From NCBI GenBank assembly GCA_934437695.1, contig CAKSAW010000068.1, forward strand, positions 1 to 5,866: a DNA stretch of 5,866 bases. Reading direction: 5' to 3'. A program made the translations under genes and the position numbers. The notes beneath the pieces were generated by a model that did no database searches, was not told the DNA's origin, and saw only the letters and a list, made by a program, of their open reading frames with translations. Positions 1 to 5,866 of the stretch are shown one piece after another (positions within the stretch are counted from its first letter, which is position 1; the number at the start of each line of letters is the position of its first letter). The DNA comes from an uncultured Blautia sp. (GTDB lineage Bacteria; Bacillota; Clostridia; Lachnospirales; Lachnospiraceae).

Positions 1-109
1 TCCCGGACTTTTCGTCTCATGTTTTTAGCAGATTTCCGAGGACTTAGAAGCTCTTAGATGCCGAAACCGCACCCGGAACAACTATACGCCTGCTTCGCGT
101 CCCCCTTTT
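1..109. other. Non-coding module of unknown nature at the window edge
   Basis: No convincing gene is present here. All six frames are broken or lack a start with a ribosome binding site, and the stretch lies beyond the pflA terminator. It is visibly richer in G and C than the AT-rich intergenic regions elsewhere in the window. It contains short repeated words: GGACTT near 5 and 40, CTTAGA near 43 and 54, and CCCGGA near 2 and 72. It also has a small inverted pair, CGC/GCG, around 88-100. One minus-strand frame stays open for about 20 codons between stops but has no start. It may be a dispersed intergenic repeat or the edge of an element or gene lying outside the window. I cannot assign it. 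Confidence 0.35.
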
Positions 110-175
110 AAATAAAAAGCAAAGCTGCCATACTCCAAAAGAAGAGATCCCCTCTCCTTTTACGGTATAACAGCT
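110..175 (-). terminator. Rho-independent terminator of the pflB-pflA operon
   Basis: Read on the minus strand, the outer arms AGCTGTTATAC (175-165) and GTATGGCAGCT (133-123) pair over 11 positions, two of them G-U. After a 3-by-3 internal loop, the inner arms AAAAGGAGAG (161-152) and CTCTTCTTTT (146-137) pair over 10 positions around the loop GGGAT. The hairpin is followed by TTGCTTTTTATTT. It begins 13 bases after the pflA stop codon, so it should end the operon transcript. On the plus strand the T-run is displaced from the stem, so efficient termination in that direction is less likely. Confidence 0.85.
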
Positions 176-188
176 CTATACTTTTTAC

Positions 189-929
189 TCAGATAGCCCC
201 AAGAATCCTCCTGGCATTATCAACCCTCTCCTGCGTCGGTGGCTTAACCTCCTCCAGAGGATAAGGAATCCCCAGATTCTCCCATTTAAACTTTCCAAGT
301 GTATGATATGGCAACACCTCCACACGCTCCACATTCGAAAGCGTATGGATAAAATCCGCCAGCCGGTGAAGGTATTCATCCCTGTCACTGCCACCCGGAA
401 CAAGCACATGCCTGATCCAGACCGGTTTCTTCATATCAGAAAGCTCACGCGCCATCTGAAGAATATTCTTATTGGAATGTCCTGTAAGCTTAATATGCTC
501 TGCCTCATCGATCTGTTTAATATCCAGAAGTACAAGATCTGTATACTTCATAAGCTCCAGCCATTTAGAATGCCACGGTTCCTTATCTGTAAAAGGATTC
601 GCACTGGTATCCAGAGTTGTATGGACACCTGCTGCCTTTGCCTTCTTAAACAGTTCTGTAAGAAAATCCAGCTGCAGCAACGGTTCCCCGCCACTTACCG
701 TAATTCCGCCTTTATTTCCCCAGTAAACTTTATAGCGCAAAGCCTTGCTTAAAAGTTCATCTGCAGTATACTCCTGTCCCTGTCCCATTTTCCAGGTATC
801 CGGATTGTGACAGAACTGACATCTCATGGCACAGCCACTTAAAAAAATCACATATCTTACTCCGGGTCCGTCAACGGACCCGAAGCTCTCCAGAGAATGA
901 ACATAACCTTTCATCTGCTTATCATCCAT
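189..929 (-). CDS. pflA: Pyruvate formate-lyase activating enzyme (radical SAM)
   Basis: This 246-residue cytosolic enzyme, the same length as E. coli PflA, uses S-adenosylmethionine and a [4Fe-4S] cluster to form the glycyl radical on PflB. The cluster motif CxxxCxxC is visible at Cys33, Cys37 and Cys40, followed by HNPDTW. The SAM-binding segment SGGEPLLQ lies at 79-86. The family signatures LLDIKQ, HVLVPGGSD and, near the C-terminus, LPYHTLGKFKW are also present. There is no inserted ferredoxin-like domain, which fits a PFL activase rather than activases of other glycyl-radical enzymes. The gene starts 5 bases after the pflB stop and has no clear Shine-Dalgarno, so translation is probably coupled to pflB. 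Met6 (codon at 914-912) begins MKGYVHSLESFG, where many relatives appear to start, and is an alternative start. Function is confident; the exact start is less so. Confidence 0.96.
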   Translation of the reverse strand: MDDKQMKGYVHSLESFGSVDGPGVRYVIFLSGCAMRCQFCHNPDTWKMGQGQEYTADELLSKALRYKVYWGNKGGITVSGGEPLLQLDFLTELFKKAKAAGVHTTLDTSANPFTDKEPWHSKWLELMKYTDLVLLDIKQIDEAEHIKLTGHSNKNILQMARELSDMKKPVWIRHVLVPGGSDRDEYLHRLADFIHTLSNVERVEVLPYHTLGKFKWENLGIPYPLEEVKPPTQERVDNARRILGAI

Positions 930-934
930 TCTGA

Positions 935-3190
935 TTACATTCTGTCATGGCAGGTTCTGGCAATAACATCCATCTGCTGCTCTCTTGTAAGGTCGATAAA
1001 CTTAACAGCATATCCTGAAACACGGATAGTGAAGTTTGCATACTCTTCTTTTTCCGGATGTTCCATAGCATCGATCAGTTTTTCCTTACCAAATACGTTT
1101 ACATTGAGGTGATGAGCACCCTGATCAAAGTATCCGTCCAGTACATGAACAAGATTCTCTGTACGTTCTTCATCACTGTGTCCCAGTGCATCCGGGTTGA
1201 TAGTCTGTGTATTGGAGATTCCGTCAAGTGCATCTTCATAGTCAAGTTTTGCAACAGAGTTAAGAGAAGCCAGAAGTCCGTTCTGCTCTGCGCCATAAGA
1301 TGGGTTGGCACCAGGTGCAAGAGGTTCTCCCATCTTTCTTCCATCCGGAAGAGAACCTGTAGCTTTACCATATACTACGTTGGAAGTAATGGTAAGGATA
1401 GATGTGGTTGGTTTGGAATCACGGTAAGTATGGATATGTTTCAGTTTCTCAAGGAATGTGGAAAGCAGTTTTGTTGCAATCTCATCCGCTCTGTCATCAT
1501 CATTACCATAGCGTGGGAAATCACCTTCGATCTCAAAGTCTGTAGTGATTCCATCCTCATCACGGATAGCTTTCACCTTCGCATATTTAATAGCAGAAAG
1601 AGAGTCAACTACGTGAGAGAATCCTGCGATACCAGTTGCGAAAGAACGGTCAACCTTTGTATCGATCAGAGCCATCTCTGCTGCTTCATAGTAATATTTG
1701 TCATGCATATAATGAATCATGTTCAGGGTTCCTACATAGAGGTGAGCCAGCCAGTCCATCATCTTGTCATATTTTCTGATTACTTCATCATAGTCAAGGT
1801 ATTCGGAAGTGATCGGTGTATACTCCGGTCCTACCTGCTGTTTTGTCTTCTCATCAATACCACCGTTGATCGCATAAAGAAGGCATTTTGCAAGGTTTGC
1901 ACGAGCGCCGAAGAACTGGATTTCTTTACCTGTCTCTGTAGCAGATACACAGCAGCAGATGCTGTAGTCATCGCCCCATACCGGACGCATAACATCATCA
2001 TTCTCATACTGGATAGAACTTGTTGTAACAGAAATATTTGCAGCATATTTCTTGAAGTTCTCAGGCAGTCTTGAAGAATAAAGTACTGTAAGGTTTGGTT
2101 CCGGAGCCGGTCCCATATCTTCCAGTGTATGAAGGAAACGGTAGTCACTCTTTGTTACCATATGACGTCCGTCAACTCCCATACCTGCAACCTCCAGAGT
2201 TGCCCATACCGGGTCACCTGAGAATAACTGATTATAGGAAGGAATACGTGCAAATTTAACCATACGGAATTTCATAACCATGTGGTCAACAAGTTCCTGA
2301 GCCTCAGACTCTGTAAGAGTACCGTTCTCAAGATCTCTCTCAATATAGATATCAAGGAATGTAGAAATACGTCCAACACTCATTGCAGCACCGTTCTGTG
2401 TCTTGATAGCTGCCAGATATCCGAAATACAGCCACTGGAATGCTTCTCTTGCATCCTTTGCAGGCTGGGAAATATCATATCCGTATGCCTGAGCCATTGC
2501 TTTCATTCCCTCCAGTGCACGGATCTGATCTGCGATCTCTTCACGAAGCTGGAAATCATAACGTCTCATACCCTGACGGTCACTTGCTGCAAAATCTTTC
2601 TTTTTACCTTCAATCAATGCATCGATACCGTACAGAGCCACACGTCTGTAGTCACCAACAATACGTCCGCGTCCGTATGTATCCGGAAGACCTGTAAGAA
2701 TCTTGCTGTGACGTGCTAATTTCATTTCCGGTGTATAGATATCGAATACACCCTGGTTATGAGTTTTGAATTCATAGTTGTTGAAAATATCTTTAATTTT
2801 ATCACTTACTTCGTATCCATTGGTTTCGCATGCTTTTTCAGCCATTTTGATACCGCCGTATGGCATAAATGCACGTTTCAGAGGTTTATCTGTCTGAAGT
2901 CCGACAACCTTTTCCAGATTTTTGAGATCTTCATCAATATATCCAGGTCCATATGCAGTAAGAGATGTGACAACTTCTGTCTCCATGTCCAGAACTCCGC
3001 CATTTGCACGCTCTGCTTTCTGCAGTTCCTGAAGTTTGCCCCAGAGTTTGTTTGTAGCCTCTGTAGGTCCTTCCAGGAAGGAATCATCCCCATCATATGG
3101 TGTGTAGTTCAGCTTAATAAAGTTACGAACGTCGATTTTTTCTTTCCAACGATTCCCTTTAAAGCCATTCCACTGTTCAAAATTTTTCAT
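935..3190 (-). CDS. pflB: Formate C-acetyltransferase (pyruvate formate-lyase)
   Basis: This 751-residue cytosolic glycyl-radical enzyme converts pyruvate and CoA to acetyl-CoA and formate under anaerobic conditions. The N-terminal PFL domain covers most of the chain. The active-site segment [14 protein letters not shown] carries the adjacent catalytic cysteines (Cys413-Cys414, matching E. coli Cys418-Cys419) and an extra cysteine, Cys412, just before them where E. coli has Ala. It is followed by [12 protein letters not shown]. The glycyl-radical motif RVSGYAV near the C-terminus places the radical at Gly726, 26 residues from the end as in E. coli. The paired cysteines separate it from glycerol or choline lyase relatives, which use one. 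The ATG at 3190 is chosen because AAGAGGT lies 6 bases upstream and [12 protein letters not shown] matches the family N-terminus. An in-frame GTG at 3232 would add 14 residues without a ribosome site. The gene is first in an operon with pflA. Confidence 0.97.
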   Translation of the reverse strand: MKNFEQWNGFKGNRWKEKIDVRNFIKLNYTPYDGDDSFLEGPTEATNKLWGKLQELQKAERANGGVLDMETEVVTSLTAYGPGYIDEDLKNLEKVVGLQTDKPLKRAFMPYGGIKMAEKACETNGYEVSDKIKDIFNNYEFKTHNQGVFDIYTPEMKLARHSKILTGLPDTYGRGRIVGDYRRVALYGIDALIEGKKKDFAASDRQGMRRYDFQLREEIADQIRALEGMKAMAQAYGYDISQPAKDAREAFQWLYFGYLAAIKTQNGAAMSVGRISTFLDIYIERDLENGTLTESEAQELVDHMVMKFRMVKFARIPSYNQLFSGDPVWATLEVAGMGVDGRHMVTKSDYRFLHTLEDMGPAPEPNLTVLYSSRLPENFKKYAANISVTTSSIQYENDDVMRPVWGDDYSICCCVSATETGKEIQFFGARANLAKCLLYAINGGIDEKTKQQVGPEYTPITSEYLDYDEVIRKYDKMMDWLAHLYVGTLNMIHYMHDKYYYEAAEMALIDTKVDRSFATGIAGFSHVVDSLSAIKYAKVKAIRDEDGITTDFEIEGDFPRYGNDDDRADEIATKLLSTFLEKLKHIHTYRDSKPTTSILTITSNVVYGKATGSLPDGRKMGEPLAPGANPSYGAEQNGLLASLNSVAKLDYEDALDGISNTQTINPDALGHSDEERTENLVHVLDGYFDQGAHHLNVNVFGKEKLIDAMEHPEKEEYANFTIRVSGYAVKFIDLTREQQMDVIARTCHDRM

Positions 3191-3196
3191 TATTTT

Positions 3197-3203
3197 ACCT
3201 CTT
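3197..3203 (-). promoter_or_regulatory. Ribosome binding site of pflB
   Basis: AAGAGGT on the minus strand lies 6 bases before the ATG at 3190. This good Shine-Dalgarno match decides the start of pflB in favour of this ATG over the in-frame upstream GTG at 3232. Confidence 0.85.
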
Positions 3204-3226
3204 TCTCTAAAATATTTCCGCGCATC

Positions 3227-3247
3227 TCTCACAAGCCTAAAGTGAGA
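3227..3247 (-). other. Small hairpin in the pflB leader just before the RBS
   Basis: Minus-strand TCTCAC (3247-3242) pairs with GTGAGA (3232-3227) across a 9-base loop, about 23 bases before the Shine-Dalgarno. It has no T-run, so it is not a terminator. It could affect mRNA stability or ribosome access, or be a protein-binding inverted repeat. The function is unknown. Confidence 0.4.
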
Positions 3248-3274
3248 TAATAAAATGTAATTTGTACTTTTTTA

Positions 3275-3290
3275 GGACACTTTCCTGTCC
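3275..3290 (-). other. Hairpin at the 5' end of the pflB transcript
   Basis: GGACA-GGAAAG-TGTCC is a perfect 5-bp inverted repeat starting about 2 bases after the predicted transcription start (about 3292). On the minus strand it is followed by TAAAAAAG, so it is not a terminator. Two readings fit: a 5' stem that stabilises the mRNA, or an operator just downstream of the start site. Confidence 0.45.
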
Positions 3291-3298
3291 ACGCCGTT

Positions 3299-3327
3299 AG
3301 TATACGAAAACATATGCTTTATGTCAA
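3299..3327 (-). promoter_or_regulatory. Sigma-A promoter of pflB-pflA
   Basis: The -35 box TTGACA (3327-3322, perfect) and -10 box TATACT (3304-3299, five of six) are separated by exactly 17 bases. The predicted start is near 3292, giving a leader of about 100 nt. AT-rich sequence upstream (about 3338-3360) may act as an UP element. The near-consensus boxes suggest strong basal expression, as expected for a main fermentation enzyme. Confidence 0.87.
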
Positions 3328-3337
3328 TCGATTTCCA
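3322..3337 (-). promoter_or_regulatory. Imperfect palindrome overlapping the pflB -35 box
   Basis: TGGAAATCGATTGACA matches its own reverse complement at 12 of 16 positions, centred on ATCGAT with outer TG/CA. It covers the whole -35 box. A protein bound here would block RNA polymerase, so it is a candidate repressor site. It loosely resembles a catabolite-response (cre) operator, but its centre is longer than the usual cre form, and it does not match the Rex consensus. The regulator is unidentified. Confidence 0.35.
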
Positions 3338-3398
3338 CTATGATTTTAATTAAATACAATCCTGAAAGTTTTCTTATATATTTTTTGCCTTCACTGTA

Positions 3399-3417
3399 CT
3401 TTATAGCGTACATAAAG
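3399..3417. repeat. Short inverted repeat in the leuA-pflB gap
   Basis: CTTTAT and ATAAAG form a perfect 6-bp inverted repeat with a 7-base spacer, between the leuA terminator and the pflB promoter and about 70 bases upstream of the -35 box. AT-rich DNA produces such pairs by chance, so a regulatory role is only a possibility. Apart from this, the terminator and the promoter-leader elements, I see nothing further in the 3191-3571 gap. Confidence 0.25.
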
Positions 3418-3440
3418 GTTTTTTGTACCTATATAAATAC

Positions 3441-3485
3441 AAAAATACCCGGCGGAAAGCTTTTTCAGCTGACTCTGCCGGGTAT
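3441..3485 (-). terminator. Rho-independent terminator of leuA
   Basis: On the minus strand ATACCCGGC (3485-3477) pairs perfectly with GCCGGGTAT (3453-3445) over 9 bp. A short inner AGCT/AGCT pair lies inside the loop, and TTTTT follows directly. It lies about 87 bases after the leuA stop and insulates leuA transcription from the pflB promoter downstream. Confidence 0.88.
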
Positions 3486-3571
3486 CCAAAACTTTTAATC
3501 TTATGTTAACTGATCATCTGTCTTCTGATTTCTGTTTTCATTGTATTCCTGTCTCTCAGTGAGCTGTGTGA

Positions 3572-5227
3572 TCAGCGGTTATTTATTGCTGTTACAAGAG
3601 CATCAATAGAAGCATGGATAATATCCGCATCTACGCCTGCGCCCCATGCAAGAGTTCCGTCCGGCTCTTTAATGCCAACGTAAGCAATAGCCTTTGAACT
3701 TGAGCTGCGTTCCAGTGCATGTTCCTGATAAGTTTCCAATGTGTATTCCAGTCCATAGGCCTGCTTTAATGCATTGCTGACAGCATCAAGACGTCCGTTG
3801 CCGGCTGCCTCAGTAGTGATCGTTCTGCCCTGGAATGTAGATGTAACCTGTGTTACGATACCGCCATCCTTCTGCTGGAAATGAACTTCATTGATCCTGT
3901 ACGGTTCCATAATATTCTCGAAAGTCTTTTTAAACAGATTAAAGATTTCATCCGGATGAAGTTCTTTATGATTATGGTCAGATACTGCTTTTGTTGCATA
4001 ACCCATTGCCTCACGCATTTTCGGCGGAAGGTTCAGACCAAATTTAGTTTCAAGGATATATCCTACACCGCCCTTACCAGACTGGCTGTTGATACGGATA
4101 ACATCAGCATCATAATTTCTTCCCACATCTTTCGGATCAATAGGAAGGTATGGTACATTCCAGTGATCCGGATCTTTCTCATCTCTCCAGTGCATACCTT
4201 TTGCGATGGCATCCTGATGGGAACCTGAAAATGCGGCAAAAACAAGTGCTCCGCTGTATGGGCTTCTCTCGCTGACCTTCATTCCTGTACATTCTTCATA
4301 TACCTCACAGATATGTGGCATATCAGAGAAATCCAGCTTCGGATCTACGCCCTGGGAATACATATTCATGCCAAGTGTAACAATGTCCACATTTCCTGTA
4401 CGCTCACCGTTTCCAAATAAAGTACCTTCAATCCTGTCCGCACCTGCCAATAAGCCCATCTCAGAGTCTGCAACACCACATCCTCTGTCATTATGTGGAT
4501 GAAGAGACACAATAACATTTTCACGATATTTCAGATTCTCACACATATATTCCACCTGGCTCGCATAAACATGCGGCATGGAATGCTGTACAGTTACAGG
4601 CAGATTGATGATACATTTGTTGTCTGCTGTAGGCTGCCATATATCAAGAACAGCATTGCATACCTCCAGTGCATACTCAGGTTCTGTACCTGTAAAGCTT
4701 TCAGGACTGTATTCAAACTGGAAATTGCCTTCTGTCTCATCTGCGAGCTTCTTTAATAATGCTGCTCCGTCCACTGCGATCTTTAAAATCTCTTCTTTGG
4801 ATTTCTTAAATACCTGTTCTCTCTGTGCCACAGATGTAGAATTATATACATGCACGATTGCCTTCGGAGCACCCTTGACAGCTTCGAAAGTTTTACGGAT
4901 GATATGCTCTCTTGCCTGAGTAAGAACCTGAATGGTTACATCCTGCGGGATCAGATCCTGCTCGATCAGGGTACGCAGAAATTCATATTCTGTTTCTGAA
5001 GCAGCCGGAAATCCAACTTCGATCTCTTTGAAACCGATTTTTACAAGCAGTTTAAAGAATTCAATTTTCTGTTCCAGGCTCATTGGGATCACCAGTGCCT
5101 GATTTCCGTCACGAAGATCTACAGAACACCAGACAGGTGCTTTGTCCACATATTCTTTTTCTGCCCATTTCATACACTTGACAGGTGGCATGAAATATTG
5201 TCTCTGATACTTGCTTGGATTCATCAT
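3572..5227 (-). CDS. leuA: 2-isopropylmalate synthase (large form)
   Basis: This 551-residue cytosolic enzyme condenses acetyl-CoA with 2-oxoisovalerate to 2-isopropylmalate, the first committed step of leucine synthesis. The N-terminal HMGL-like TIM barrel (about 30-310) carries LRDGNQAL at 38-45, with Arg39 and metal ligand Asp40. It also has YSPE ending at Glu176, LPVTVQ with Thr212, HPHNDRG with metal ligands His243 and His245, and GNGERTGNVD with Asn279. SGSHQDAI (His337) lies in the linker region, and the C-terminal regulatory domain (about 440-551) is complete, so leucine feedback inhibition is expected. Length and the opening NPSKYQRQYFMPP fit the long Mycobacterium/Corynebacterium-like class rather than citramalate or homocitrate synthases. 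The first of two adjacent ATGs is chosen because GGAGG lies 10 bases upstream; starting at the second would remove one residue. No leuB, leuC or leuD lies beside it in the window. It is controlled by the upstream T-box. Confidence 0.96.
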   Translation of the reverse strand: MMNPSKYQRQYFMPPVKCMKWAEKEYVDKAPVWCSVDLRDGNQALVIPMSLEQKIEFFKLLVKIGFKEIEVGFPAASETEYEFLRTLIEQDLIPQDVTIQVLTQAREHIIRKTFEAVKGAPKAIVHVYNSTSVAQREQVFKKSKEEILKIAVDGAALLKKLADETEGNFQFEYSPESFTGTEPEYALEVCNAVLDIWQPTADNKCIINLPVTVQHSMPHVYASQVEYMCENLKYRENVIVSLHPHNDRGCGVADSEMGLLAGADRIEGTLFGNGERTGNVDIVTLGMNMYSQGVDPKLDFSDMPHICEVYEECTGMKVSERSPYSGALVFAAFSGSHQDAIAKGMHWRDEKDPDHWNVPYLPIDPKDVGRNYDADVIRINSQSGKGGVGYILETKFGLNLPPKMREAMGYATKAVSDHNHKELHPDEIFNLFKKTFENIMEPYRINEVHFQQKDGGIVTQVTSTFQGRTITTEAAGNGRLDAVSNALKQAYGLEYTLETYQEHALERSSSSKAIAYVGIKEPDGTLAWGAGVDADIIHASIDALVTAINNR

Positions 5228-5237
5228 TTTTTCTCTT

Positions 5238-5242
5238 CCTCC
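5238..5242 (-). promoter_or_regulatory. Ribosome binding site of leuA
   Basis: GGAGG on the minus strand ends 10 bases before the first ATG (5227) and 13 before the second (5224). The first start is therefore preferred, though the spacing is at the long end. Confidence 0.8.
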
Positions 5243-5311
5243 ATTATGTATATAATATTATGTTTGTCCTGCAGGGAAACGTTTGCTGTAATGCTATACA
5301 AAAAAGGGTAT

Positions 5312-5358
5312 AAAAAAATCTCTCATCCCCGCAGAATTATCTGCAAGAGACGAAAGAT
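5312..5358 (-). terminator. Regulated terminator of the leuA T-box
   Basis: On the minus strand ATCTTTCGT (5358-5350) pairs with ATGAGAGAT (5326-5318). After one bulged C, TCTT pairs with GGGG, then GCAGA with TCTGC around loop TAAT. That gives about 18 pairs followed by seven Ts. The segment CGTCTCTT (5352-5345) is also the 3' arm of the antiterminator, so the two structures exclude each other, as a T-box switch requires. Confidence 0.92.
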
Positions 5359-5575
5359 ATTATCATCTTACGCGGTACCACTCTTATTTATGACTATGTC
5401 ATACACTCATGGGATACGGAATCATTATTCTTATATCCTCTCCATATAACGGTGGACACCGTCTGCACCTACTCTCAATGGATTTCAGGCAGCTGCTCAA
5501 AGGCGAGTTCCACAATTCCCTTCCACTGCTTCTCAGCCTCCAGCAGCTCTCTGTGCTCCGGTACATGTGTACTAT
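5312..5575 (-). promoter_or_regulatory. T-box leader (tRNA-Leu sensing) of leuA
   Basis: This leader binds uncharged tRNA-Leu and lets transcription continue into leuA when leucine is short. The T-box core AAGAGTGGTACCGCG lies at 5385-5371. Upstream are the AGAGAG element of Stem I (about 5552-5546), an arm in which CTGCT pairs with AGCAG, and a specifier region reading GGAACTCGCCTTTGAG. This places codon CUC (Leu) at 5507-5505. Stem III is ACGGT-GTCC-ACCGT (5462-5449). In the antiterminator, AAGAG (5385-5381) and GCG (5373-5371) pair with CTCTT (5349-5345) and CGT (5352-5350), leaving TGGTACC bulged. The variable base in UGGU is U, which fits the A discriminator of tRNA-Leu. I could not resolve the base of Stem I fully. 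A palindrome, GTACACATGTAC, sits near the 5' end at 5572-5561. Confidence 0.93.
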
Positions 5576-5580
5576 TCCTT

Positions 5581-5609
5581 ATCTTTGCATTTAACTTATG
5601 ATTTTTCAA
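5581..5609 (-). promoter_or_regulatory. Candidate proximal promoter of the leuA leader
   Basis: The -35 box TTGAAA (5609-5604, five of six) and -10 box AAAGAT (5586-5581, three of six) are 17 bases apart. A TG one base before the -10 box makes it an extended -10, which partly offsets the weak box. The start would fall near 5575-5573, just before the first recognisable leader structure, which favours this promoter. Confidence 0.5.
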
Positions 5610-5613
5610 AAGA

Positions 5614-5643
5614 ATATTAACACACATCTTACTGATGCGTCAA
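5614..5643 (-). promoter_or_regulatory. Candidate distal promoter of the leuA leader
   Basis: The -35 box TTGACG (5643-5638, five of six) and -10 box TAATAT (5619-5614, four of six) are 18 bases apart, with a T-rich tract directly upstream of the -35. The boxes are better than in the proximal candidate, but the start near 5607 would put about 30 extra bases before the leader structure and lie inside the proximal -35 region. Either or both may be used. Confidence 0.5.
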
Positions 5644-5678
5644 GAAAAAAATAAAACACATGGTTTATAAAAAAACAG

Positions 5679-5707
5679 TTGCAATCCTGTGGGAAATTTG
5701 TTATACT
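5679..5707 (+). promoter_or_regulatory. Sigma-A promoter of the tRNA-Pro gene
   Basis: The -35 box TTGCAA (5679-5684, four of six) and -10 box TATACT (5702-5707, five of six) are separated by 17 bases. An A-tract just upstream (5669-5675) may act as an UP element. The start should fall near 5714, a few bases before the mature tRNA. It is divergent from the leuA leader promoters, with about 35 bases between the -35 boxes. Confidence 0.82.
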
Positions 5708-5718
5708 TGTATGCGTTG

Positions 5719-5792
5719 CGGGGTATGGCGTAGCTTGGTAGCGCGCACGGCTGGGGGCCGTGAGGTCGCAGGTTCAAATCCTGTTGCCCCGA
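5719..5792 (+). tRNA. tRNA-Pro, anticodon GGG
   Basis: A complete cloverleaf can be drawn. The acceptor stem is CGGGGTA (5719-5725) with TGCCCCG (5785-5791), including the C1-G72 pair typical of bacterial proline tRNAs, and the discriminator is A (5792). The D arm is GCGT/GCGC with GG in the loop. The anticodon stem CACGG/CCGTG holds loop CTGGGGG, with GGG at 5753-5755 and G37 after it. The T arm is GCAGG/CCTGT with loop TTCAAAT. It reads CCC, and CCU by wobble. The next bases are CTA, so CCA is not encoded and must be added by tRNA nucleotidyltransferase. It forms its own transcription unit. Confidence 0.96.
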
Positions 5793-5810
5793 CTAAACAC
5801 AGTAAATTCA

Positions 5811-5842
5811 AGAGTTTCCGAGTTTTCGGAGACTCTTTTTTT
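5811..5842 (+). terminator. Rho-independent terminator of the tRNA-Pro gene
   Basis: AGAGTTTCCGA (5811-5821) pairs with TCGGAGACTCT (5826-5836) over 11 positions, one of them G-U, around loop GTTT, followed by a run of Ts to 5842. It starts 18 bases after the tRNA discriminator base, so the gene is transcribed as a single tRNA. Confidence 0.92.
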
Positions 5843-5866
5843 GTAAGAATAAGCCCTCGGTACTGC

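Noticed and set aside
1..20. Possible minus-strand gene start (ATG at 20-18, reading MRRKVR) running off the left edge
   Set aside because: No clear ribosome binding site or promoter precedes it and only six codons are visible, so it cannot be supported.
1058..2074. 338-codon open frame on the plus strand inside pflB
   Set aside because: It lies wholly antisense to a clear PFL gene, has a composition rich in Cys, Ile and Ser typical of a shadow frame, and shows no recognisable motif.
935..3232. Longer pflB start at GTG 3232 adding 14 residues
   Set aside because: No ribosome site precedes it, the codon falls within a leader hairpin, and the ATG at 3190 has a good Shine-Dalgarno and the expected family N-terminus.
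2759..3250. 163-codon open frame on the plus strand across the pflB N-terminus and leader
   Set aside because: It is antisense to pflB coding sequence, its Phe/Ile-rich composition reflects the complement of pflB codons, and its end runs into the pflB leader.
3275..3290. GGACA/TGTCC hairpin considered as a terminator
   Set aside because: It is not followed by a T-run on either strand.
3506..3541. 11-residue open frame (MKTEIRRQMIS) between the leuA stop and its terminator
   Set aside because: An AGGA lies near the ATG, but the frame is too short to tell from chance and nothing else supports it.
5409..5594. Small plus-strand open frames across the leuA leader
   Set aside because: They are antisense to a well-defined T-box RNA and have no ribosome site.
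1..5866. Search for an undescribed multi-gene system, CRISPR array, insertion sequence or toxin-antitoxin pair
   Set aside because: All protein genes are well-known metabolic enzymes, no spaced direct repeats or transposase remnants were seen, and no small gene pairs with ribosome sites were found.

Overview
The window looks like a stretch of chromosome from a low-to-moderate GC, anaerobic Firmicute, most likely a gut Lachnospiraceae (Blautia, Dorea, Roseburia or a relative). The evidence is a pyruvate formate-lyase gene followed directly by its activase, a large-form 2-isopropylmalate synthase controlled by a T-box leader, consensus sigma-A promoters, and a tRNA gene without an encoded CCA end. 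The genus call is inference from protein style. No phage, transposase, CRISPR or defence gene is visible.

Layout. Positions 1-109 are non-coding, richer in GC than the rest, and unexplained. A long hairpin terminator at 110-175 closes a minus-strand operon of pflB (935-3190) and pflA (189-929). The operon is driven by a near-perfect promoter at 3299-3327 and has a leader of about 100 nt containing two small hairpins. The 380-base gap between pflB and leuA holds that promoter, a palindrome overlapping its -35 box, and the leuA terminator (3441-3485). leuA (3572-5227, minus) is preceded by a complete T-box leader (about 5312-5575) with a CUC leucine specifier, an antiterminator and a competing terminator. 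Two possible promoters lie upstream of the leader. On the plus strand, transcribed away from leuA, is a single tRNA-Pro(GGG) gene (5719-5792) with its own promoter and terminator.

How the parts work. PflA is a radical SAM enzyme that installs the glycyl radical on PflB, which then splits pyruvate with CoA into acetyl-CoA and formate during fermentation. LeuA joins acetyl-CoA to 2-oxoisovalerate in the first committed step of leucine synthesis. Its leader senses uncharged tRNA-Leu, so leuA is read through when leucine is scarce. The two units share acetyl-CoA but have separate promoters and terminators, so I see no reason to call them one system.

This is mostly ordinary core metabolism. The points most worth a second look are the unexplained left-hand module, the palindrome and hairpins at the pflB promoter, the triple cysteine at the PflB active site, and the T-box leader in front of a leuA that has no other leucine gene beside it within the window.
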